Origin: Planctomycetota bacterium
Lineage (GTDB): Bacteria > Planctomycetota > UBA1135 > GCA-002686595
DNA: 64,000 nucleotides
Direction of reading: 5' to 3'
Assembly (NCBI GenBank): GCA_012959785.1
Contig: DUCM01000010.1
Span: 248,386-312,385, forward strand
In this document: positions 1 through 8,859 of the stretch, one piece after another
Numbering within the stretch: position 1 is the stretch's first letter
Layout: each line of letters opens with the position of its first letter
Translations under genes and position numbers: made by a program
The notes under the pieces: generated by a model
Seen by the model: the letters and a program-made list of their open reading frames with translations, nothing else
Told to the model about the DNA's origin: nothing
Databases searched by the model: none

Positions 1-1
1 C

Positions 2-589
2 GCCAGTCTCCAGGGCTCCAACGCTGGCCTGGCCGCGACCAACGACAAGAACGCCTCGACCATCTCCGATTTCGAGTCACACATCACCAGCCTCGAGTCC
101 GCCAAGGACCAGGCCGTCTCGGCCCAGCATGGTGCCGAAGGCGAGCGCGACGATGCCCTCTCCAGCGCCGAAGACGCCACCACCAAGGCCGGCGACCTCG
201 AGGCTCAGAACGCGGCCCTCGGCAACCAGATCTCCGATATGCAGTCTGAGATCGTGGCGCTCAACGGGCGCATCTCCGAACTCGACACCCACTTGGCCAC
301 GGTCATCGATGTGACCGGCGCCAACATCGACGACATCCTGGCCCAGAAGCTGATCAATGGCTCGGTGCTTCAGGCCAACTACGACATCCAGCCGGGCCTG
401 GTGGCCATCAATGTGGGCAAGGATAGCGGCGTCACCCGCGGCTACACCTTCCAGATCTTCAACGGTTCCGAGTACAAGGGCGAAGTGCGGGTCGAGAATG
501 TGCGCGACAAGATGTGCACAGCCTTGATCCTGACCACCGTCAACGGACAGTCGATCCAGCAAGGCGACCGCGCTACCACCCGTCTCTAG
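2..589 (+). CDS. C-terminal part of a coiled-coil protein (5' end outside window)
   Basis: The reading frame is open from the first bases of the window to the TAG at 587-589, so this is the 3' end of a longer gene. The visible part begins with about 85 residues rich in Ala, Ser, Glu, Asp and Gln with heptad-like spacing, typical of a coiled coil. A globular tail of about 95 residues follows (GLVAINVGKDSGVTRGY and EYKGEVRVENV), which resembles the small beta-rich C-terminal domain seen after coiled coils in envelope proteins. I do not recognise a specific family. An internal ATG at 239 is not the start, because the same frame continues upstream with the same composition. The next gene follows after 19 nt with a good ribosome binding site, so the two are probably co-transcribed. 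Function is unknown. Confidence 0.75.
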   Translation, partial: ASLQGSNAGLAATNDKNASTISDFESHITSLESAKDQAVSAQHGAEGERDDALSSAEDATTKAGDLEAQNAALGNQISDMQSEIVALNGRISELDTHLATVIDVTGANIDDILAQKLINGSVLQANYDIQPGLVAINVGKDSGVTRGYTFQIFNGSEYKGEVRVENVRDKMCTALILTTVNGQSIQQGDRATTRL

Positions 590-608
590 GCCGAAAAGGA
601 GCACAAAC

Positions 609-845
609 ATGGCAAGCAGTCGTTCACGCAAAGGCGCTGATTCCTCCCGCGGAGGGCGCCAGGCAAAATCCAAGAAGTCCAAGGTCCCGGTGGCCGAGGT
701 CGAGATCATCGAAGACGAAGGCGGCGGCCTTGGCATCGATGACGGCATCCCCATCATCACCAGCATCCTGCTCCTGGCGGCCTTCATGATGGTGGACTAC
801 TGCCTGGGCCAGCACTACGGCACGGGCATGTTCTTCATCAAGTAG
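609..845 (+). CDS. Small single-pass membrane protein, unknown function
   Basis: This 78-residue protein has a strongly basic, Ser/Arg/Lys-rich N-terminus (residues 1-26) and an acidic stretch (VEIIEDEG). One hydrophobic segment lies around residues 46-65 (IPIITSILLLAAFMMVDYCL), and a short tail ends in FFIK. AAAGGAG lies 9 to 15 nt before the ATG and supports this start. It sits 19 nt after the coiled-coil gene and probably shares its transcript. The basic cytoplasmic end and single membrane segment suggest an inner-membrane anchor or adaptor, perhaps for the coiled-coil protein. This is inference only; no family was recognised. Confidence 0.7.
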   Translation: MASSRSRKGADSSRGGRQAKSKKSKVPVAEVEIIEDEGGGLGIDDGIPIITSILLLAAFMMVDYCLGQHYGTGMFFIK

Positions 846-889
846 GCCCCCCCCTTGGTTTTGTGGGGCTCCGGGGCTTCCCGGGCAGC

Positions 890-929
890 GATTGGCCCGC
901 GCCTTCATTCCGGAAGGCGCGGGCCAATC
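890..929 (+). terminator. Perfect 17-bp hairpin after the small membrane gene
   Basis: Arms 890-906 and 913-929 are exact reverse complements around a 6-nt loop (ATTCCG). The stem is very GC-rich. No T run follows on either strand, so it is not a classical intrinsic terminator. It lies 45 nt after the stop codon at 845 and may protect the 3' end or assist factor-dependent termination. Confidence 0.5.
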
Positions 930-959
930 GGCTCCATGGCGTAGCAGCCCCGAGCAGCG

Positions 960-991
960 CCGGGGGAAATGAATCATCCTATTTCCCCCGG
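960..991. terminator. Second perfect hairpin (11-bp stem, 10-nt loop)
   Basis: Arms 960-970 (CCGGGGGAAAT) and 981-991 (ATTTCCCCCGG) are exact reverse complements. Read in either direction the stem has an A/T-rich top and a G/C base. No T tail follows. Its position 30 nt after the first stem suggests a tandem 3'-end structure. Confidence 0.4.
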
Positions 992-1235
992 AGCCCTCCC
1001 AGGAACCCTTGGCGAGGCCCGGCCACAAAAAGCGACTTCCTTTCAATGGTGGGAGCCTTGGGAGGATCTTCGGGCACACCCGGCGAATAGCAGGCGAATT
1101 TATCGGGCTTGAACGGCGCCTCGCGACCGCTAAACTTCAACGCAACAAGCACCGCCAGGACTCTCACGGGAGACCGTGGAGCGCAGCGCGTTCCCTCCCT
1201 GACCTCATTCCTTTTTCTGCGGTGCCAACGAACGC

Positions 1236-2303
1236 ATGCCTGCCAATCTTTTGAAGCCCTTTGAATGGGTCCTGGGTCGATTCTCCGTGGACATGGGGAT
1301 CGACCTTGGGACAGCCAACACCCTGGTCAGTGTCAGGGGTCGGGGCATCATCCTCAATGAACCGAGCGTGGTGGCGGTCAACAAGGACACCGGCGAAGTT
1401 CTGCTCGACGGCATGGCTGTGGGCAACACGGCCAAGGCCATGTTGGGCAAGACGCCCGGCGCCATCGAGGCCGTGCGGCCTTTGAAGCACGGCGTGATCG
1501 CCGACTTCGATGTGACCGAGAAGATGTTGCGCTACTTCATCAAGAAGGTTCACGAAGATCGCCACTGGGTGAAACCCCGGGTGGTCATCGCGGTACCCGT
1601 GGGCATCACTCCCGTGGAACGCCGAGCGGTGATTCACTCCGCCGAGCGCGCTGGTGCGCGCAAGGTCTACCTGATCGACGAGCCCATGGCGGCCGGCATT
1701 GGCGTGGGCTTGCCCGTGACCGAACCCCGCGGCTCCCTGATCGTGGACATCGGCGGTGGCACAACCGAGATCGCCGTGCTCTCTCTCGCTGGCGGAGTGG
1801 TCGCCACCAGTTTGCGCAAGGCTGGCGATGACATGGACGAAGCGATCATCAACCACTTGCGACGACAGCACAACCTGCTCATCGGCGAGCAGACAGCCGA
1901 GCGCGTCAAGCTGACCATCGGCAGCGCTTCCGAGATGGACCAGGAGCTCTCGATGGAGGTCAAGGGACGGGACTACATCACTGGCCTGCCGCGGCGCACA
2001 ACCGTCACCTCGATCGAGGTTCGCGAGGCCCTCAGCTACCCCGTGCAGGAAATCTGCGAGGCAATACGCGGGATCCTCGAAGAGGCCCCGCCAGAAATCA
2101 GCGCTGACCTGTGCGATTCGGGTGTGACCTTGGTGGGCGGCGGCGCGCTTCTGTACGGCATCGCCCTCGCTGTCACCGAACAGCTCGGAGTGCCCGCGCG
2201 GGTGGCCGATGAACCCCTCAGCGCCGTGGCCCGAGGCACTTCCATCTTCCTCGACAACCTCGAGGTCTTCTCGCGCGTGCTGACCGCGGAAGAGGACGCT
2301 TGA
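1236..2303 (+). CDS. mreB: Rod shape-determining protein MreB (bacterial actin)
   Basis: MreB forms membrane-bound filaments of the actin fold that direct the elongation machinery in rod-shaped cells. The 355 residues match the usual length (about 340-350). Visible hallmarks are the phosphate-1 loop DLGTANTLV near residues 23-31, the conserved VNKDTGEVL region, AVPVGITPVERRAV, LIDEPMAAGIG, the phosphate-2 motif DIGGGTTEIAV and the adenosine motif LVGGGALLYG. The N-terminus has hydrophobic residues (LLKPFEWVLG) that could help membrane binding. No clear Shine-Dalgarno precedes the ATG, but the start fits family alignments. It heads the cluster mreB, mreC, mreD, mrdA, rodA, the classical elongasome order, with 166 nt to mreC. 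Confidence 0.97.
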   Translation: MPANLLKPFEWVLGRFSVDMGIDLGTANTLVSVRGRGIILNEPSVVAVNKDTGEVLLDGMAVGNTAKAMLGKTPGAIEAVRPLKHGVIADFDVTEKMLRYFIKKVHEDRHWVKPRVVIAVPVGITPVERRAVIHSAERAGARKVYLIDEPMAAGIGVGLPVTEPRGSLIVDIGGGTTEIAVLSLAGGVVATSLRKAGDDMDEAIINHLRRQHNLLIGEQTAERVKLTIGSASEMDQELSMEVKGRDYITGLPRRTTVTSIEVREALSYPVQEICEAIRGILEEAPPEISADLCDSGVTLVGGGALLYGIALAVTEQLGVPARVADEPLSAVARGTSIFLDNLEVFSRVLTAEEDA

Positions 2304-2469
2304 GCCCAACCCTGCCTGCTGAGGGTGCAGTCCTCCCCCAGCCCGGCTCTGCGTGGCACAACATTCCAGGTAGCGTTCAACTGTGGTGGTTCCGTTGCGC
2401 CTTGACCCGGACAGGATGAGACCTACTTTACAAACCGGTCGTTTCCGGCCGGAATTCTGAGGCAGAGCA

Positions 2470-3891
2470 GTGACACGCCTCAACGAGGTCCTCTCCCGGC
2501 GCCGCACCCTCTATTCCCTCTTGCTGCTCGTGTGCGCGGGGCTCTCGCTGCACCCGCTCGCGCCCCTGGAGCGCGGCCTTGAGGTCTTCTTCCTACCCAC
2601 GCGATGGATTGCCGAAGTGGTGGCGCCCTTGGGCTGGTTGGGAAGCCGCGAAGTGCGCGCCGCCGAGGAAGATCTCTTCGCCCGCGCGGCTGCGGGCCGC
2701 GGACAGGCCCTCGAATTGCTCGCCGCCGAACAACGCGCCGCCTTGCCGACAGAAGAACTCCGTGCGGGGAGGCGCTTGGTTCACGGCGAGGTCATCCGCC
2801 GCAGTCGGGGGCGTCTCGATTCCATCGCTGTGCGCGTGGCGACCCGCGCCGGTCTGGCCGTGGGCCAGCCCGTGGTTTGTGGCGACGAGTTCGTGGGTCG
2901 CATCGCCGACCTCGACTCCCACGATGCTGCCTTGATCCATGTGGAGCTTGTCACCGGCAAGGGCTTCTTCGTGGGCGCGGAGGTCTTCGCGCCCGAGGAC
3001 TTGGAGCGCAAACGCGGCCAGGCCCTGGTGGTGGGGGGCTTGACCCCCGAACCCGAAGGCAAGAACCACGAATTGCATCTCGCCCTGCACCGGCCGCGGT
3101 CGAGCCGCGCCCGGACCGCCGGTGCTGTGCTCGTACGCGAGATCGAAGCCTACGGCGAACTCTACTCGAGGCTCGCCACGGGATATTCCCTGGGCCAGAT
3201 GGAAACCTTGGCCCTCAAGGGCGGCGGCGAGTTGACGCGCATCACCCCCGAGCTTGATTTTCAAAGTGGCTTGTTCCAGGTCGTCGTGCTGACTCCTCTG
3301 GACCCGGCCGCCACGGCGAGTCGACTCCTCGAACTCGACACCTTCGTGGACTCGAGTTGGGTGCGCGTCAAGGCCTTGACCGGTGGCGTCTTGTCGGCGA
3401 CTCGCGAGGGACGGCGTTTGAGTGGCGGGCGCTCTGGCGGCGTTCTGCCCGGACGGGCCGTAGCCTTTGGCGCACACTTCGTGGGCCGCGTGGGCGAGGT
3501 CTCCTGGGCCAGCGCCGATCTTTTGGGTCTGGGCGACCCGGGGCTCCGCTTGGTTGCCTTGGCCCAACTAGAGGGCGACTCTGTACCGCGCCCCCTGGGC
3601 GAGTTGGTGGCTCTCGGCCGTCGGCGCAGCGATGGTCGCCTGCGCTTTCGCTGGACCGCGCGGGTGGAAATCGGAGCGGGAGCTCCGATTCGCGCCCAAC
3701 TCTTTACCGGCTCGGGCGAGGCTGGCGTGCCCCGCGGACTGATCATCGGCGAAGCGATCTTGCCCAGCAGTCGCGGCGTGCACGAAATCCTGGTGGAGCA
3801 GGATCCGCGGGTGCTCCAACTAGAGGAGCTGTTCGTCTGGCGCGGCCACGCCGCATCCGGTGCGACTCGCCCGGGGACAGGCGGCCCATGA
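2470..3891 (+). CDS. mreC: Rod shape-determining protein MreC
   Basis: MreC is the bitopic periplasmic scaffold that couples MreB to PBP2 and RodA. This protein has a short cytoplasmic N-terminus, a membrane segment around residues 13-35 (LYSLLLLVCAGLSL), a helical linker rich in Ala/Glu/Arg, and beta-rich periplasmic domains. The region VHGEVIRRSRGRLDSIAVR...GLAVGQPVVCGDEFVGRI resembles the MreC core, and a second similar beta domain appears toward the C-terminus. At 473 residues it is longer than most MreC proteins (about 280-370), so one domain is probably expanded. The start is GTG. Identification rests partly on position between mreB and mreD. The stop overlaps the mreD start (ATGA), indicating translational coupling. 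Confidence 0.85.
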   Translation: MTRLNEVLSRRRTLYSLLLLVCAGLSLHPLAPLERGLEVFFLPTRWIAEVVAPLGWLGSREVRAAEEDLFARAAAGRGQALELLAAEQRAALPTEELRAGRRLVHGEVIRRSRGRLDSIAVRVATRAGLAVGQPVVCGDEFVGRIADLDSHDAALIHVELVTGKGFFVGAEVFAPEDLERKRGQALVVGGLTPEPEGKNHELHLALHRPRSSRARTAGAVLVREIEAYGELYSRLATGYSLGQMETLALKGGGELTRITPELDFQSGLFQVVVLTPLDPAATASRLLELDTFVDSSWVRVKALTGGVLSATREGRRLSGGRSGGVLPGRAVAFGAHFVGRVGEVSWASADLLGLGDPGLRLVALAQLEGDSVPRPLGELVALGRRRSDGRLRFRWTARVEIGAGAPIRAQLFTGSGEAGVPRGLIIGEAILPSSRGVHEILVEQDPRVLQLEELFVWRGHAASGATRPGTGGP

Positions 3892-4403
3892 CCCGTCCTC
3901 CCCGTACCCTGGCCTGGATCCTGCTCGTGGTTTGGTTCGCCTGGATCCATGCGGCCCAGAACTGGATGGGGCAGAGCGACTTTTTCGGTCTAGCCACACC
4001 TGATCTCTCCCTGGTGCTCTTCGTCGGGTTGCTTGGTGTGGTGCGCAAGAGCGACATTTTCCTCTTGGCCCTGGTGGCGGCCCTGGCACGCAAGAGCTTC
4101 TCCGTCGACCCAGGCGTCGCCATCCTCAGCGGGCTCCTGGCCCTCGCCTGGTTGACACTCTTGCTGCGCAACTGGATCGAGGTTTTCAATCCCTACTGGC
4201 GGGCATTTTTGGCGGCCGCTGGGGCCATGGGTCTCGCCGCCTGGTTGGCACTCGTGCACCTGGCCCGGGAAGGCGGTGCATTGCCGCAACTCGACGCGCT
4301 CCTGCTCCTGGCATTCAGCAGTGGCCTGTGCGCCCTGGCTCTGGGCGGCTGGGCGATTCGTTTGCCCGGCTTGACGCCCTTGCGGAGGCATGGACCGTGG
4401 TAG
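3888..4403 (+). CDS. mreD: Rod shape-determining membrane protein MreD
   Basis: This 171-residue protein is almost wholly hydrophobic with five or six predicted membrane segments, starting with TLAWILLVVWFAWI. That fits MreD, the polytopic partner of MreC in the elongasome. The start is fixed by the ATGA overlap with mreC at 3888-3891; the same frame is open further upstream inside mreC, but that part has no membrane character. Sequence identity of MreD proteins is low, so the call rests on hydropathy, length and position between mreC and mrdA. Its last codons overlap the GTG start of mrdA and contain that gene's ribosome binding site. Confidence 0.85.
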   Translation: MTRPPRTLAWILLVVWFAWIHAAQNWMGQSDFFGLATPDLSLVLFVGLLGVVRKSDIFLLALVAALARKSFSVDPGVAILSGLLALAWLTLLLRNWIEVFNPYWRAFLAAAGAMGLAAWLALVHLAREGGALPQLDALLLLAFSSGLCALALGGWAIRLPGLTPLRRHGPW

Positions 4404-7400
4404 CCGGCCGTCGGTTTGGTCCGTTGATTGTGGTCCTGGGTTGTGCCTTGGTCCTGCTCATCGCCCGCCTCTGGCAGGTACAGATCGAGGAGCACGAGAT
4501 CTGGGCCCGCGAGGCAGCCAACCTCGTGCGCAGCGCGAGCCATGTGCCCTACCTGCGGGGCTCGATCAGCGACCGCCAGGGCACGATCTTCGTGGAGGAT
4601 TCGGAAGCCTCTTCGATCCAGTTCATCTATCGCGATTTTCGCCGCGAGCATCCCTTGGGCCAGGTGGCCCACGCCCGGAGCGCCCTCTCCAATCACAGCG
4701 TGAGCCTCGAACAGGCTGCCTTGCACCTAGAGATCTGGGCCTTCGAGCTAGTCGAATCGACCCCCGTGGAGCTCGACCGTTTCGAAGCAGGGGAGGCCCT
4801 CTCCCTGGCCGGCTTCGATCTACCCGCCGAGGCTGCCCCCAAAGCCCGACGCCGGTCGCGCGCCGGCGACCTGCGCTTTTACATCCACGGCCTGCTCGAC
4901 CTCAGCCGCGCCGAGTGGCGCGCCTTGCTCAAGCGCCTCAAGCAAGCCGAGGCCCGCCAACTTTCCTGGTTGCAACTCGCTGCCGAGGTCCAGGAGCTGA
5001 GCCCGACCCACAAGCGCGCCCTGCTCGCACGGCGCTTTGACACCTGCCTGGGCCGATTGGAGCAATTGGCCCGCGAGTTGGAAGTGGTGGGGCGCGACGG
5101 CGGGCTATCGTCTTCGTCGAGCATGAGCTTTCGGGTTCTGATCGAAGCCCTCGAGCGCAAGCGCAGAGGCGTTGAGGATGCCATCGCCGTGGACCTGTTT
5201 CGGCGCAGTACGGGCTTTCACCCGGGCCGTCTCGATCCGAATCTGTTGTTGTCCGCGATCGACCTCGAGTGGCTGGCGGCTCGCGTGGGCTGGGATCTCC
5301 CGCGGCTCGACGACTGGGCCCGCGAGACGCGCCGGGTGTGGCTCTCCAATTGGCGCAGCTTCCATGTGCCCGCGGCTCTGATCCGCGCCGACTTGAGGAG
5401 CAAGGCCGGTGTGCTGCCCCTTGAGGCCCTGGTGGGGGAACTCTCGGCGCTCTTCGCTCGGCGGCCAGAGAGCGAACGCGAACGCCATGCCCTATTCCTG
5501 GCAGCCGCCGATTGGCGCGAGCGAGGGCTGCCCCTGGCCTTTTCTGAACTCGACGACCTCTTCGAAGGGGTCACTCTCGACAGCGCCGCCGCTGGCATCA
5601 GCGTGCCTTCGCAGGACCCCCGTCTGCGCGCGGGTCTTGACGGTAGCGATGCTGTGCCGGCCAGCTTGCTGCCCATGGAGTTCGCGGCGCAGGTGGCCAT
5701 CGGAAGATTGGGCGCGGCGAATCTCGATTGGCGCGGCGCCGAGATCAAGCCCTGGCGCCCGCCGGCTGATGGGGTCCAAGCTGCCCTGCGGGTGCAAAAT
5801 CTTTTGGTCTGGCGCCGGGGATCTCAGGGCTCCCAAGGGCAGCCCCTGCAGCGCCCCGACTATCGTGACGAAGAGGAACTCCTCACCTGGGTCGCCGAAC
5901 TCTGGCGGGCTCAGTTCGAAGCGCGCCTGCGGACCGCGTTGCAAGGATCCCTTGCAGGCCGCGGCGAATTGGATGGTGCCGGACCTCGCGAGCTAGCTGC
6001 CTGGAGACTCAAACTCGCGCGCAAACGCGCCGACTACGCCATCCGCGACCGCAGCAGCCGTCCAGAGGAACTGCACAGCAGTCCTGGCGAAGCAGTGGTC
6101 AACCTCTTGATCCGTTTTCAGAGCGACTACGCGGGCTTCTCCATCCTGCCCCGCACCCAGCGCATGAAGTTGGCCCTCGATGCTGAAGGTGAGGCCGTGG
6201 CCCGCGACCTCGTGGGTACGGTGCGGCACTCTTCCCTGGCCGAACTGATTGGTCAGGAGGGCGGTCGCAGCAGTCTCGCGAGCATCATGCACCAGCGCGT
6301 ACGCAGCGCCGCCGACCGCGTGCAGGTCGAGGCACTCGTGGCGCAAATCTACCTCAATGACGAACTGCACGGCACCAGCGGCATCGAAGGCCTGTGCGAT
6401 TCGGCTCTGCGCGGGGTGCACGGTTTCATCGAGGGCATCGGCCTACAGGAACGCGCGGAAGCCGAACGCGTCTCGCTCTACAAGCAGAAGATCGACGGCC
6501 TCGATGTGCAATTGACCCTGGACATGGACTTGCAAGCAGCGGCCCAACAAGTCATCGAACAGCCAATACTGCCAGCCGACGAAACCTGGCGCGATGAGCA
6601 GTGGTTTGAAAATCCGGTGGGTGCCATCGTCCTGGCCACGGTGGAGGGCGAGATCCTGGCGGCGGCTTCGGGTCCCAAACGCCCCCACGCGGCCGATGGT
6701 GTGCGTGACGGCGAACGGCGTTTTGCCTACGACCGCTGCTTCCACAGGCGGCGTTTCCAGCCCATGGGTTCGATCTTCAAGCCCTTCGTGGCAGCCTTCG
6801 CCCTCGACCGCTTGGGGTTGAGCGAAGAGAGCCTGTTCGCCTGCGCCGTGCGCCCGGAGGAAAACAGCGCAGGTTGGGGTTCGGTGGCCTGCGGTGCGCG
6901 CTGGGGCCACGGGGGAATTGGCTTGCAGCGCGCCCTTGAGCGTTCTTGCAACGCCTATTTCGCCCAGGTCGGTGAGTTGTACGGTGATAAGCAGACCTTC
7001 ATGGAGATGGCGCACATGTTTGGCTTCGACCGGCCCACGGGTGTGACCGATGCCTGGGATGGCCGCGGTTTCCACGAGGACACGCGCATCCCGAGTTTTA
7101 CCAACTCCCGAGGCTTCACGGCCCGCGACCTGCACCTCGCGGGCAACGGCCTGCAAGTGCTCGAGGCCACGCCGGTGCAGGTGGCGCGGGCCGTGGCCGG
7201 GCTCGCCAGCGGGCGCTTGCCGGCCATGCGTTTGGTGCGTGCCATTGGAAACCAGCCGGTGCCTGCCAGCTTCGAGCCCCTGAACCTCTCGCCCGCCTCC
7301 CTGGAAAGCGTGCGCCGCGGCATGCGCGCGGTGGTCGCCGTGGGCAGCGCCTCGGGCCGCGGGCTGGCGCCTGACGAGCTCGGTTTCGAGTTGGCGGGCA

Positions 7401-7654
7401 AGACCGGCAGCGCCGACACCTCACCCATGTCGAACAGCTTTCGGGCGCAACTCAACATCCCCCGAGGCGGTTCGCCCGAGATGCGCAAGCACACCTGGTT
7501 CATGGGCTTTTTCCCGGCCGCGCGTCCGCGCTTTGTCGTGGTTGTTTACCTACACGACATCGGCGTCGGTGCGAGCCACTCGGCGGTCTATGTGGCCGGG
7601 CAGTTTTTGAAGAGTCCCAGCGTTCAGGCCCTCGTTCGGGAGCCCGCACGATGA
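4397..7654 (+). CDS. mrdA: Penicillin-binding protein 2 (elongation transpeptidase), greatly enlarged
   Basis: This is the class B transpeptidase that crosslinks peptidoglycan in the elongation complex. I place the start at GTG 4397, 8 nt after a perfect GGAGG (4384-4388). That gives 1085 residues with an immediate membrane anchor (PLIVVLGCALVLLIARLW). The N-terminal motif RGSISDRQG near residue 55 and the pedestal motif LTLDMDLQ near 705 are present. Catalytic motifs are S792-IFK795, S850-C-N852 and K1002-TG. The usual PBP2 is about 630 residues with its serine near 330, so roughly 460 extra residues lie between the N-terminal motif and the transpeptidase. The insert is rich in Leu, Arg, Glu and Ala and looks helical. 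An in-frame GTG at 4328 is an alternative start, but it would only encode antisense-like sequence inside mreD. The stop overlaps rodA by ATGA. Confidence 0.9.
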   Translation: MVAGRRFGPLIVVLGCALVLLIARLWQVQIEEHEIWAREAANLVRSASHVPYLRGSISDRQGTIFVEDSEASSIQFIYRDFRREHPLGQVAHARSALSNHSVSLEQAALHLEIWAFELVESTPVELDRFEAGEALSLAGFDLPAEAAPKARRRSRAGDLRFYIHGLLDLSRAEWRALLKRLKQAEARQLSWLQLAAEVQELSPTHKRALLARRFDTCLGRLEQLARELEVVGRDGGLSSSSSMSFRVLIEALERKRRGVEDAIAVDLFRRSTGFHPGRLDPNLLLSAIDLEWLAARVGWDLPRLDDWARETRRVWLSNWRSFHVPAALIRADLRSKAGVLPLEALVGELSALFARRPESERERHALFLAAADWRERGLPLAFSELDDLFEGVTLDSAAAGISVPSQDPRLRAGLDGSDAVPASLLPMEFAAQVAIGRLGAANLDWRGAEIKPWRPPADGVQAALRVQNLLVWRRGSQGSQGQPLQRPDYRDEEELLTWVAELWRAQFEARLRTALQGSLAGRGELDGAGPRELAAWRLKLARKRADYAIRDRSSRPEELHSSPGEAVVNLLIRFQSDYAGFSILPRTQRMKLALDAEGEAVARDLVGTVRHSSLAELIGQEGGRSSLASIMHQRVRSAADRVQVEALVAQIYLNDELHGTSGIEGLCDSALRGVHGFIEGIGLQERAEAERVSLYKQKIDGLDVQLTLDMDLQAAAQQVIEQPILPADETWRDEQWFENPVGAIVLATVEGEILAAASGPKRPHAADGVRDGERRFAYDRCFHRRRFQPMGSIFKPFVAAFALDRLGLSEESLFACAVRPEENSAGWGSVACGARWGHGGIGLQRALERSCNAYFAQVGELYGDKQTFMEMAHMFGFDRPTGVTDAWDGRGFHEDTRIPSFTNSRGFTARDLHLAGNGLQVLEATPVQVARAVAGLASGRLPAMRLVRAIGNQPVPASFEPLNLSPASLESVRRGMRAVVAVGSASGRGLAPDELGFELAGKTGSADTSPMSNSFRAQLNIPRGGSPEMRKHTWFMGFFPAARPRFVVVVYLHDIGVGASHSAVYVAGQFLKSPSVQALVREPAR

Positions 7655-8859
7655 GCTTGCGCAACTTGATGCGCGGGCCCGTGACCCACGCCTATGGCCG
7701 CGGAGCCTCCCGAGCAGCGTGGGTGCGTTGGCACGACATGGGCTGGCACACCCTCCTTGTGGGCTTGATGCTCGTTGGCGTGGGGCTCTTGTTCTTGTAT
7801 GAGATGGCCCTTGCCGACGAGTTGCAGAACCGCGCGGGGATCCGCTTCGGTTCGCATGTGAAGAAGCTCATGGTGGCCAGCCCCGGTCTCGTCCTGGGTC
7901 TCCTGGCGCGGCCGAGTTGGCTGCGCCGTCACGCCTGGGCTCTTTACGCTGCGAGCATCGCGCTCTTGGTGGCTGTGGCCCTCTTCGGTGACGAACGCAA
8001 CAACGCGCGGCGCTGGATCGAGACGCCCGTTTTCGATGTGCAACCCTCGGAGTTCGCCAAGCTGGCCTTGATCCTGGTTCTGGCCCGGGTCCTGCACCGC
8101 CGGCGCCTGGCCCGCGCGAGCGAGTGGCTGGCGCCGGGCCTCTGCTTGGCCTTGCCCATGGCCTTGGTGACCTTGCAGCCGGACCTCGGCACCGCCATGA
8201 CCATGGTGCCGGTGGCCCTGGGTATGTGTTACCTGGCCGGAGCGCGGGGCACTCTTCTGGTTTCCATACTGCTCGTGGGCGCGGGCTTGGGGCTCGGCGC
8301 CTGGCAGGGGCAGATCGGCGTCAAGGACTACCAACTCGAACGCATCGACACATGGTACGAGTCGATCGCCGCCCCGGCGCTGATCGACGGCAAGCAGGGC
8401 CCTGGTTTCCACGCCTACCATGCGCGCCTGGCGCCTGGGAACGGGGGCTTGTTTGGCACGGGTCTGGGTCAGGGCATCGCCAACGAGACGGGCATCCTGC
8501 CCGAGCGTGAGTCGGATTCGGTCTTTGCCGTGATCGCGGAGGAGTCCGGTTTTGTGGGCGGCGTTGCCGTGCTCCTGCTCTTTGGTCTCTTGGTGTTGCT
8601 CTTGATGGCGGGCGCGGCCGAGGTGCGTGATCGCTTCGTCAGGTTGGTGGTGGGCGGCGTGGCGATCTACTTCGCGGCCCATGTCTTCGTGCATGTGGCC
8701 GTGAACCTCGGTCTCTTGCCCATGACCGGTTTGACCTTGCCCTTGATTTCCACCGGGGGCTCATCGCTGCTTGTGAGCCTCTTGGCTTTGGGTCTGGCCG
8801 TGGGCCTCTCGGCCAACCAGGAACCCTCCCTCGATAGCGACGCCTTCCGGCGCTACTGA
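7651..8859 (+). CDS. rodA: RodA, SEDS-family peptidoglycan glycosyltransferase
   Basis: RodA polymerises lipid II into glycan strands together with PBP2. The 402 residues contain about ten hydrophobic segments. SEDS signatures are visible: FDVQPSEFAKLALI, the motif LQPDLGTAMTM with its conserved Asp, a large periplasmic loop with GNGGLFGTGLGQG and ERESDSVFAVIAEE, and the C-terminal GLLPMTGLTLPLISTGGSS. The N-terminal 30 residues are more polar than usual. The ATG overlaps the mrdA stop (ATGA), so PBP2 and RodA should be made in matched amounts. It is the last gene of the elongasome cluster; the convergent rlmM-like gene overlaps its end by 7 nt. Confidence 0.95.
   Translation: MSLRNLMRGPVTHAYGRGASRAAWVRWHDMGWHTLLVGLMLVGVGLLFLYEMALADELQNRAGIRFGSHVKKLMVASPGLVLGLLARPSWLRRHAWALYAASIALLVAVALFGDERNNARRWIETPVFDVQPSEFAKLALILVLARVLHRRRLARASEWLAPGLCLALPMALVTLQPDLGTAMTMVPVALGMCYLAGARGTLLVSILLVGAGLGLGAWQGQIGVKDYQLERIDTWYESIAAPALIDGKQGPGFHAYHARLAPGNGGLFGTGLGQGIANETGILPERESDSVFAVIAEESGFVGGVAVLLLFGLLVLLLMAGAAEVRDRFVRLVVGGVAIYFAAHVFVHVAVNLGLLPMTGLTLPLISTGGSSLLVSLLALGLAVGLSANQEPSLDSDAFRRY

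Larger units (their letters stand above)
846..1235. other. Intergenic region before mreB with two perfect hairpins
   Basis: This 390-nt stretch has no convincing gene; the ORFs on either strand are short and low in meaning. It holds two perfect inverted repeats, described separately at 890-929 and 960-991. The last 240 nt before mreB show no clear -35/-10 pair that I can defend. Confidence 0.6.

Noticed and set aside
4328..4396. Upstream GTG start of mrdA
   Set aside because: It would add 23 residues encoded inside mreD without membrane or family character; GTG 4397 has a perfect GGAGG.
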